Positions 7,352-13,568 of a stretch of DNA of 34,307 nucleotides are shown here, one piece after another. The notes beneath the pieces were generated by a model. That model saw only the letters and a program-made list of their open reading frames with translations. It had not been told where the DNA came from and ran no database searches. This stretch comes from Clostridia bacterium (GTDB lineage: Bacteria > Bacillota > Peptococcia > Peptococcales > BICA1-8). The stretch is taken from NCBI GenBank assembly GCA_012720075.1, contig JAAXZE010000181.1, positions 1 to 34,307 on the forward strand. Reading direction: 5' to 3'. The position numbers and the translations under genes are program-made. The number at the start of each line of letters is the position of its first letter. Positions within the stretch are counted from its first letter, which is position 1.

Positions 7352-8368
7352 CTACTCTCCAAATTTCAGATTGGGTACCGCATTTAAATCCAGGCCTGAG
7401 AATTGTCCTTGCAAAGCTCGATAGTATGCCGCCGCGCCAATCATCGCGGCATTATCGGTGCAATATTTAACAGGCGGGTAAATCAACTTCATACCTAATT
7501 GGTCACATCTCTTATTCAGAGCTTCCCTTAAAGCGCTATTGGCAGCTACACCGCCGGCCAATAATACGGTTTTTACATTATTAGCTGCGGCAGCCATAAC
7601 GGTTTTTTCCGTCAAGACCTCCACAACGGCTTCCTGAAAACTTGCCGCCACGTCATTTATATTTACCTCTTCCTTTTTCATCTCTTTTTGATTCAGGTAG
7701 TTTAAAACCGCCGATTTTAAACCGCTGAAACTAAAATCATAACTTCCTTCTTCCAGCCAGGACCTGGGGAAATTAATGGCGAAAGGATCGCCTGTTTTGG
7801 CAGCTTCCTCAATTTTAGGACCGCCGGGATAACCTAAACCAATGGCCCGGGCAACTTTGTCAAAAGCCTCCCCCGCCGCATCATCCCTGGTCTGCCCTAA
7901 GAATTGATAACTGCAGTGCTCGGAAATTTTCACCAGAGTAGTATGGCCTCCGGAAACAATCAAACAGACCACAGGAAATTCAATATTTTTATTAAGTAAA
8001 AAATTGGCATAAATATGGCCTTCAATATGGTGGACTCCAATTAAAGGCTTACGGGCGGCAAAGGCCATGGCCTTGGTTGTAGCAACACCTACCAGAAGGG
8101 CTCCGACCAGGCCGGGCCCATAAGTAACGGCAAAATGAGAGATATCATCAAAAGTGAGCCGGGCTTGCTGCAGGGCCTCGGCTACACAGACATTAATCAA
8201 TTCCAAGTGTTTTCTGGAAGCGACTTCCGGCACAACACCACCGAACTTTTGATGGGTAGAAATTTGGGAAGCCACTACCTCGGCTAAAATTTTTGAACCG
8301 TTTTGGACTATGGAAACGGCCGTTTCGTCACAACTGGTCTCCACGGCCATTATTGTCATATCGTTCAA
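7352..8368 (-). CDS. tsaD: TsaD, tRNA N6-threonylcarbamoyladenosine transferase subunit
   Basis: This 338-aa ASKHA-fold protein (Gcp/Kae1) transfers the threonylcarbamoyl group to A37 of ANN-decoding tRNAs, working with TsaB and TsaE. Visible motifs: AVETSCDETA, YGPGLVGALLVG, the metal-binding HHIEGH (H114, H118), VSGGHTTL, DDAAGEAFDKVAR, AGGVAANSALR and TDNAAMIGAA. An open frame continues to 8461 but runs into the period-8 repeats. The TTG at 8368 has GAGGTG at the right distance and gives a normal family length, so it is the chosen start. A 401-bp repeat island separates it from rimI. Confidence 0.95.
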   Translation of the reverse strand: MNDMTIMAVETSCDETAVSIVQNGSKILAEVVASQISTHQKFGGVVPEVASRKHLELINVCVAEALQQARLTFDDISHFAVTYGPGLVGALLVGVATTKAMAFAARKPLIGVHHIEGHIYANFLLNKNIEFPVVCLIVSGGHTTLVKISEHCSYQFLGQTRDDAAGEAFDKVARAIGLGYPGGPKIEEAAKTGDPFAINFPRSWLEEGSYDFSFSGLKSAVLNYLNQKEMKKEEVNINDVAASFQEAVVEVLTEKTVMAAAANNVKTVLLAGGVAANSALREALNKRCDQLGMKLIYPPVKYCTDNAAMIGAAAYYRALQGQFSGLDLNAVPNLKFGE

Positions 8369-8389
8369 GTGGATCACCTCAGAAATTTT

Positions 8390-8476
8390 GAGTGTGTTAG
8401 TGTATAAGTGTGTTAGTGGGTAAGTAAATCCTGTGCCCAGGATTTCGTGCCATCGTGTCACCGTGACGTCGTGACG
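8390..8476. repeat. Period-8 microrepeats beside family A copy 2
   Basis: 8393-8424 reads in octamers (GTGTTAGT, GTATAAGT, GTGTTAGT, GGGTAAGT). 8450-8476 reads on the minus strand as octamers GTCACGAC, GTCACGGT, GACACGAT. A CCTAGCGAAGCGAAACC motif follows at 8494-8510 and a close copy at 8719-8735. The whole 8369-8769 gap is repeat-derived; no gene is seen. Confidence 0.75.
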
Positions 8477-8529
8477 CCGAAGCGGAAGTTCAACCTAGCG
8501 AAGCGAAACCTAATTATTATTTAGGCGAT

Positions 8530-8713
8530 TTAACGGGTGGCATCCCATGCATGCAAAATTACTCCTGACGCATCTGCATCTGAGCATAGCTTAAAGGATG
8601 CATCTTCTTTTGGGTAACTTGTTTGGGATGCATCAGTTTAGATTGTCATTCATTGGATGCATCATGCATTTTGCTTGAAAACAAATGCATCCCGAAAGAT
8701 TTGCATTCATCGA
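8530..8713 (-). repeat. Family A periodic palindrome array, copy 2 (long form)
   Basis: This is an inverted copy of the element at the left edge of the window. GATGCATC or a one-base variant recurs every 29-30 bp. 8571-8670 matches 42-141 with one mismatch in 100 bp. It also keeps the outer part ending in ATGCATGGGATGC, which copy 1 has lost or which has diverged. Confidence 0.85.
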
Positions 8714-8769
8714 TTGAAACCTAGCAAAGCGAAACCTTAACCTTTTTTCTGTAAAACGGAGCGCAGCTC

Positions 8770-9237
8770 CTAATCTAGCTCCTTCCACATAATTATGGCA
8801 TCCTCGTTATTATCTAAATAATACCCTTTGCGAATTCCCGCCTCAAGAAAGCCCAAGCGTTTATAAAGCTTTTGAGCGCTGATATTGGACACCCTTACTT
8901 CCAAAGTCATCTTAACGGCACCCTTGGCTTTAGCTTCCGTCATCATATGGTTTAAAAGAATTTCTCCCAGCCTTTGCCCCCTGTATTCCGGAGTAATGGC
9001 AATATTGGTTATATGGGCTTCATCTAAAATGATCCACATACCGCCGTAGCCGATGACCGTATTGTCATCATCGGCCTGGGTAAGTACAAAATAATTGGCA
9101 AAGGCATTGTCTAACAGCTCACAAACGAAAGCATAAGCCGACCAGGGAGACGGAAAAGACTTTTTTTCTATTTCCGACACCTGTTTAACATCCCTCAGTT
9201 CCATATTTCTTAGCTGCACATCTATAGGTTCCGGCAT
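8770..9237 (-). CDS. rimI: RimI-like GNAT N-acetyltransferase
   Basis: This 155-aa GNAT protein has the acetyl-CoA binding motif ITPEYRGQRLGEILL and the C-terminal SAQKLYKRLGF of the RimI group, which acetylates the N-terminus of ribosomal protein S18 in E. coli. The conserved FPSPWS near the N-terminus also fits. An in-frame ATG lies 15 nt upstream, but GGAGG between the two favours the start given. The gene overlaps tsaB by 16 bp, and the order tsaE-tsaB-rimI-tsaD is common in Firmicutes. The target here is inferred from homology. Confidence 0.9.
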   Translation of the reverse strand: MPEPIDVQLRNMELRDVKQVSEIEKKSFPSPWSAYAFVCELLDNAFANYFVLTQADDDNTVIGYGGMWIILDEAHITNIAITPEYRGQRLGEILLNHMMTEAKAKGAVKMTLEVRVSNISAQKLYKRLGFLEAGIRKGYYLDNNEDAIIMWKELD

Positions 9238-9932
9238 GTTTTGGCCTCCCATTTTATTTCAGCCTCCGACTTTCTTAAATAAAAAGGCAGAAGAGTGTAA
9301 ATATCCTCGGTCTTTCCTCGTTGAAGCTTCTTCAGACCCAATAAAGCCAATGACGATGGCCGGGGAAGTAAATTGTTTACCGAAGGCCAATGGGCTTGCC
9401 TTCCCAATAGGGAGCTAATCAGGTCCCGATATTCAAAAACACCGTCACCTAAAAAAGTAACCTTGTTGTCTAATCCCCTGATTTTTTCACAGAGAACCTG
9501 GGGTTTTACGGCTTGATACTCGCTTATCCGTTTAATCTCTCCTTCTTCCGTTTCATATAAAGCGGTATAAACTTCGCCCTTCCTGGCGTTAAGAATTGGA
9601 CAAATATAGCCGTCCAAATCCGCCAGGTTTTGCGCTAAAGCATCCAGGGTAGGAACCGCAACCAGTTTAAGACCGGAAACCTGGGCCAAACCTTTGGCGG
9701 TAGCCAGTCCAATCCGCAAACCGGTAAAAGAGCCGGGCCCTATGGATACCGCAATAGCATCCAGGTCATTTAGACTTAATTTCACTTCTCTAAGTGTCCG
9801 GTCAATCAAAGGAAGCAATTGTTCTGAGTGAGTGTTGCCGGTGTTTAAAAAACTCTCGGCCAATATGGTGTTTTGGTCAATAACGGCTACCCCTGCCACC
9901 GGAGTAGCGCTATCTATGCTTAGAATAATCAT
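9222..9932 (-). CDS. tsaB: TsaB, t6A synthesis scaffold protein
   Basis: The 236-aa protein starts MIILSIDSATPVAGVAV and has the family motif SIGPGSFTGLRIGLATAKGL. It is a catalytically inactive relative of TsaD that forms the TsaB-TsaD-TsaE complex for tRNA threonylcarbamoylation. It overlaps tsaE by 23 bp and rimI by 16 bp, which indicates translational coupling. AGAGGAG lies about 10 nt before ATG. Confidence 0.95.
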   Translation of the reverse strand: MIILSIDSATPVAGVAVIDQNTILAESFLNTGNTHSEQLLPLIDRTLREVKLSLNDLDAIAVSIGPGSFTGLRIGLATAKGLAQVSGLKLVAVPTLDALAQNLADLDGYICPILNARKGEVYTALYETEEGEIKRISEYQAVKPQVLCEKIRGLDNKVTFLGDGVFEYRDLISSLLGRQAHWPSVNNLLPRPSSLALLGLKKLQRGKTEDIYTLLPFYLRKSEAEIKWEAKTCRNL

Positions 9933-10386
9933 AGCCTGTTAACTCCTCTACCAACTTTTCGTAATGACGGCCTATGGGGAAAAAGCAAATTTCCCGGCCC
10001 TCACTCCCCTCTTTTATCTCTATTCTTAAAAATTCTTCGGGCAAAATTTCACTGATTTGATCGCCCCATTCCACTACCGTAACACCATCACCGTAAAAAT
10101 ATTCTTCATAGCCTAAATCGTTCATTTCCTCAACGGAATTAAGCCGGTAAACGTCCATATGATAAAAAGGTAAACGTCCCCCATGGTATTCCTGAATTAT
10201 TGTAAAAGTAGGGCTGGTAATGGGTTCTTCAATTTCCAATCCTTTGGCAATGCCTTGGGATAATACTGTCTTTCCGGCACCCAAAGGGCCGTTCAAAGAA
10301 ATCAAATCACCGGGCTGTAAAAATTTTGCCATCCTTTTGCCAATGTATTCAGTTTCCTGGACCTTTCTTGCTATAATACAAACCAA
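9910..10386 (-). CDS. tsaE: TsaE, t6A complex ATPase
   Basis: This 158-aa P-loop protein has the Walker A motif GPLGAGKT, then SPTFTIIQEY and YHMDVYRL, all typical of TsaE (YjeE). It hydrolyses ATP to reset the TsaBD complex. The start is TTG, with GGGAGG 7 nt upstream. It is the first gene of the cluster, and a repeat island lies between it and the Spo0F gene upstream. Confidence 0.95.
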   Translation of the reverse strand: MVCIIARKVQETEYIGKRMAKFLQPGDLISLNGPLGAGKTVLSQGIAKGLEIEEPITSPTFTIIQEYHGGRLPFYHMDVYRLNSVEEMNDLGYEEYFYGDGVTVVEWGDQISEILPEEFLRIEIKEGSEGREICFFPIGRHYEKLVEELTGYDYSKHR

Positions 10387-10404
10387 TTCGAATCCTCCCT
10401 AATT

Positions 10405-10601
10405 TTTCCTAACCTAACCTGTAGTATATCCTAATACAACTTAAGAAAAACAGCAAGAAAAAAAACCAGCATTGCTGGTCGTTAGGTTAAGGTTGAGGCT
10501 ATTCTAGTTCTACTGTTCTAAAGTTATAAAAAATTAGGTTAAGGTTTCGCTTCGCTAGGTTAAGGTTAATAAAAACGTGACATAGTGACACCGTTACATC
10601 G
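10405..10601. repeat. CCTAGCG-type and period-8 repeats before family A copy 3
   Basis: CCTAACCTAACC lies at about 10408-10419, and GGTTAAGG blocks recur at 10484-10496 and 10533-10569 around the core TTTCGCTTCGCTAGG. The tract 10574-10601 reads in octamers GTGACATA, GTGACACC, GTTACATC. With copy 3 and its flank, it fills the 413-bp gap from 10387 to 10799; no gene is seen. Confidence 0.65.
10457..10479 (-). terminator. Intrinsic terminator after spo0F
   Basis: On the minus strand ACCAGC, loop AAT, GCTGGT is followed by TTTTTTTT. It would end the transcript of the spo0F-like gene, including its repeat-bearing 3' region, before tsaE. Confidence 0.8.
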
Positions 10602-10624
10602 AAAGTATTATTAAATCATGAATG

Positions 10625-10750
10625 CGATGAAAGTAATCCTTTGGTCATGCGTCTGCTTTCAAGTGAAATGCATGATGCATCCTTTAAGCTATACTCAGGT
10701 GCAGATGCATCAAGGATTATTTCACATGCATGGGATGCAACCCAATAAGT
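10625..10750 (+). repeat. Family A periodic palindrome array, copy 3 (short form)
   Basis: It shares CGATGAAAGTAA, the AAATGCATGATGCATCC core, TTTAAGCTATACTCAG and ATGCATGGGATGCAACCC with the other copies. It lacks the two internal units (about 59 bp) found in copies 1 and 2, with a clean junction at GATGCATCC. Confidence 0.8.
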
Positions 10751-10761
10751 CATCTTAAGTC

Positions 10762-10798
10762 TAGTCACACTTTCACACTTAAACACTAACACACCTAC
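10762..10798. repeat. Period-8 GTGTWAGT-like tract
   Basis: The minus strand reads in steps related to GTGTTAGT, GTTTAAGT and GTGTGACT. The tract abuts the stop codon of the spo0F-like gene. Confidence 0.6.
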
Positions 10799-10799
10799 T

Positions 10800-11183
10800 T
10801 TACGCCAACATTTCTCCTTTTTCTCTTAACAGCTTGTCTACCTTTCTAATAAGGTCTTCTATATCAAAGGGTTTGGGAATACAACCCAATGCGCCGCCTT
10901 TATTAATATGTTCAATAGTATCGGCATCGCCATAAGCAGTCATCATCATAACCATAGTATCCGGCGCCTTGCCTTTTATCTCATAAAGGGCTGTTATTCC
11001 GTCTTTAACGGGCATTTTTATATCCATTATTACCAGCCTTGGCCGCAACTCAAGGGTTTTTTTGACGCCTTCTTCGCCGTTATCCGCAGTATCAACAAGA
11101 TATCCCAGATCGCCAAAGGCAAGGGATAATAAAGACCTGACACCCAACTGATCATCAACAATCAATATGTCAGTTTTTCCCAT
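10800..11183 (-). CDS. spo0F: Spo0F-like single-domain response regulator
   Basis: The 127-aa receiver has no output domain. The acidic pair D10-D11, phosphoacceptor D54 (VIMDIKMP), T82 (MMTAYGD) and K104 (PKPFD) fall at the same residue numbers as in B. subtilis Spo0F. ILIVDDQLGVRSLL and KPFDIEDL also match Spo0F closely. From family knowledge it would relay phosphate from sporulation kinases to Spo0B/Spo0A. A CheY-like role is the alternative. The RBS GGAGG lies 10 nt before ATG. A 57-bp gap separates it from the upstream amidohydrolase, so cotranscription is possible. A terminator follows at 10457-10479. Confidence 0.8.
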   Translation of the reverse strand: MGKTDILIVDDQLGVRSLLSLAFGDLGYLVDTADNGEEGVKKTLELRPRLVIMDIKMPVKDGITALYEIKGKAPDTMVMMMTAYGDADTIEHINKGGALGCIPKPFDIEDLIRKVDKLLREKGEMLA

Positions 11184-11240
11184 TTCTTGTGTACCTCCGC
11201 TAAATTCCCTTTGGATAAGAGATATTCGCCAAAGATTCTA

Positions 11241-12413
11241 CTATTCCTTTGAAGAATTATGACTAATAATGGCAACATCTGTCGTATTGCATGAGAAAAT
11301 TTTTCCATTTATAAAAACCCAGTGGGGTTTTGTACGGATATCAAAAGGATGTCCGGTCCATACTACCAAATCAGCATCTTTGCCTTTTTTAATACTGCCC
11401 AATCTATCATCCAAACCAAGGATTTGAGCGGGTGTAATGGTTAAGGCTTTAAAAGCATCTTCTTCCCTCATACCTTCTTTTACTGCCAAAGAGGCGCACA
11501 AAGGCAAATATTGAACAGGCATTTCGGGATGGTCGGTCATTATGGCTACAGGCACGCCGGCTGCAGCCAAGATCCCGGGGGTTCGAAAAGTTCTTTCAGC
11601 CAGTTCCACCTTTGCTCTGCTGGTCAGAGACGGCCCTATTACAGTACTAACTTCCGCTTGTAAAAGCTCCTCAACAATTTTATGTCCTTCGGTGCAATGC
11701 TCAATAACCAGCTTTACGCCAAATTCCTTGGCAATCCTGATTGCCGTAAGAATATCATCAGCACGATGAGCATGGGCCCGAAGGGGAATTTGCCCTTCAA
11801 GCACTTTTACCAAGTTTTCTTTGCCCAGGTCCCGATCCCGGTCCGGCTTATTTTGGTAATTTTGGGCATCAATAAAGGCTTGCCGCAACATAGCTGCAGT
11901 TGCCATGCGGGTATAGGGCATTTTTTTCTGTTCGCCATAAGCCCGTTTAGGATTTTCCCCAAAAGCTATCTTTAAGCCTACTTCTTCTTTAATCACCATT
12001 TCATCAAAAGTCCGTCCCCAAACCTTTAAAACACAGGCCATGCCTCCAATGACATTGGCGCTTCCCGGAGTTATCATTACCGTAGTTACCCCGCCCAATA
12101 AAGCATCCTGAAAAGCCAAATCATCAGGATTGATGGCATCCAAGGCCCGTAACTGGGGAGTCAGAGGCTCGGTCATTTCATTGGTATCGTCTCCTTCTAA
12201 TCTGTAAATTTCTTCCGCTATACCCACATGGGTATGGGCATCGATAAAACCGGGCAAAATGTATTTGCCTTCGGCGTCCAAAACCTCGGCTTCACTGGGG
12301 ATACTGATATTTTCTCCCACATCAAGAATTTTTCCTTGGCTAATCAAAATCGTGCCCCGCCGGTAATTTTCCTTTTCCATTGTTATAATCCGACCATTGA
12401 TTAAAGCTATCAT
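11241..12413 (-). CDS. Metal-dependent amidohydrolase (imidazolonepropionase-like)
   Basis: This 390-aa TIM-barrel amidohydrolase shows the family metal ligands: HTH in LPGFIDAHTHVG near residue 60, RAHAHR, IEHCTEGH and IMTDHPE, plus the C-terminal composite-sandwich motif GSIKKGKDADLVVWTGHPF. The substrate is not predictable from sequence; related proteins act on imidazolonepropionate, dipeptides or other cyclic amides. It overlaps the Nif3-like gene by 4 bp (ATGA), so the two are translationally coupled. The Shine-Dalgarno GGAG lies inside the end of that gene. Confidence 0.85.
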   Translation of the reverse strand: MIALINGRIITMEKENYRRGTILISQGKILDVGENISIPSEAEVLDAEGKYILPGFIDAHTHVGIAEEIYRLEGDDTNEMTEPLTPQLRALDAINPDDLAFQDALLGGVTTVMITPGSANVIGGMACVLKVWGRTFDEMVIKEEVGLKIAFGENPKRAYGEQKKMPYTRMATAAMLRQAFIDAQNYQNKPDRDRDLGKENLVKVLEGQIPLRAHAHRADDILTAIRIAKEFGVKLVIEHCTEGHKIVEELLQAEVSTVIGPSLTSRAKVELAERTFRTPGILAAAGVPVAIMTDHPEMPVQYLPLCASLAVKEGMREEDAFKALTITPAQILGLDDRLGSIKKGKDADLVVWTGHPFDIRTKPHWVFINGKIFSCNTTDVAIISHNSSKE

Positions 12414-13231
12414 GGTTCAATTACTCCCGCAAACCGTGTTACTTCCAGACCTTTTTCTTCAAAAGCCTTAATGAGCAAATTAATACCTATGGAATCACTG
12501 GCCATATGCCCCGCAACCACAACATTTCCGATATTTTGTTCCTTGACGGCTTTAACTACATCATCGGGAACATGCATAACAACCAAAGTACCTACCCCAG
12601 CTTCAAAATAGGCCTTCATAACATCTTTTCCCCCGCTGGTTCCACCGGCCATTGTCACAAAAACCTTGCCGGCATAACTCCTTTCCGTACCTACCCGGAC
12701 TTTGGGCTGGGCATAAGAATTTTTATATTCGGGAAGCTCCATTAAACAATCTATTACATCCTGTACCAGGGCCTGGGGTTTATTTTTAAGTTTGTCATCC
12801 AAATACTCTTGTAAAAAATCTTCTACCAATAAATCGGTGGGTGAATGTATGCCGATAAAGGGCATGTTAAGCAATTTGGCGGCCATAGCGGCTTTATCAT
12901 AATTAGAAACATGCATATTGCGGTCTACCTGTTCCTTCCTGTCCGCCAAAGCCTTTTGGGCTTTATTAATAGGCACTCCTGCTTCCACCATGCGTTCAAT
13001 TTGATTATCCATGACCTTATACAGGTCAACTCTGTTTTGGGAGTGGGGATGGTGAGTAATGACACAGTCAAAACCCAACTGCTTGGCTAACATCAATTCC
13101 GCCGTATCAACATCGATACCGAAAGCAATTTTTTTAATATTATCCCCAGGTACGATAACTCCGCTGTCGGCCGGTGCTTCCGTTAACCCTGCAACCTGCA
13201 AAGCCAGCTCAAAAATCTCTTGGGTATTCAT
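12410..13231 (-). CDS. Nif3-like dinuclear metal-centre protein (DUF34)
   Basis: The 273-aa protein has the family metal-binding signs ITHHPHS near residue 60 and VAGHMASDSIGINLL near the C-terminus, the usual His-rich ends of Nif3/YqfO proteins. Nif3 proteins form hexamers with paired metal ions and are linked to GTP cyclohydrolase I-like activity and metal handling, but the role is not settled. The RBS AAAGGAGG lies 7 nt before ATG. It is the first gene of a two- or three-gene unit with the amidohydrolase and perhaps spo0F. Confidence 0.8.
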   Translation of the reverse strand: MNTQEIFELALQVAGLTEAPADSGVIVPGDNIKKIAFGIDVDTAELMLAKQLGFDCVITHHPHSQNRVDLYKVMDNQIERMVEAGVPINKAQKALADRKEQVDRNMHVSNYDKAAMAAKLLNMPFIGIHSPTDLLVEDFLQEYLDDKLKNKPQALVQDVIDCLMELPEYKNSYAQPKVRVGTERSYAGKVFVTMAGGTSGGKDVMKAYFEAGVGTLVVMHVPDDVVKAVKEQNIGNVVVAGHMASDSIGINLLIKAFEEKGLEVTRFAGVIEP

Positions 13232-13255
13232 GGATGTACCTCCTTTGATATTTAG

Positions 13256-13299
13256 GGTGTAAGTGTGTTAGTGAGAAAGTGCGTAAGTGTTTAAGTGTT
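13256..13299 (+). repeat. Period-8 GTGTAAGT tract
   Basis: Consecutive octamers read GTGTAAGT, GTGTTAGT, GAGAAAGT, GCGTAAGT, GTTTAAGT. This is the clearest example of the GTGTWAGT microrepeat. The 13232-13568 gap holds only repeats; no gene is seen. Confidence 0.75.
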
Positions 13300-13320
13300 G
13301 CTAGATTGCAGATGATTTTT

Positions 13321-13440
13321 GGGGATGTATCTCATGCATGTGAAATAATCCCTGAAGCATCTGCATCTAAGCATAGCTTAAAGGATGCATCATGTATTTG
13401 GCTTGAGAGCAGATGCATCCCCAAAGGCTTGCTTCCATCG
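13321..13440 (-). repeat. Family A periodic palindrome array, copy 4 (short form)
   Basis: Read on the minus strand it runs CGATGGAAGC, GGGATGCATCTGC, ACATGATGCATCC, TTTAAGCTATGC, GATGCTTCAGGG and CACATGCATGAGATAC. This is the same order as copy 3, again without the two extra units. Confidence 0.8.
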
Positions 13441-13448
13441 GATACAAC

Positions 13449-13550
13449 ATTAAATGTGACTTTCATGTGATACCAATCGATGTCTCGATGTAACGTTAAT
13501 TTTACCTTATCCTAGCGAAGGGAAGGCTAGTCAACGAAGTTGACGTAACC
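13449..13550. repeat. Degenerate period-8 tract and CCTAGCG motif
   Basis: GTGACTTT, CATGTGAT, ACCAATCG, ATGTCTCG and ATGTAACG follow one another in 8-bp steps. CCTAGCGAAGGGAAGGCTAG and AACGAAGTTGACG follow. The tract ends close to the tex stop codon. Confidence 0.5.
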
Positions 13551-13568
13551 ATCAACTTTCGGCCATTG

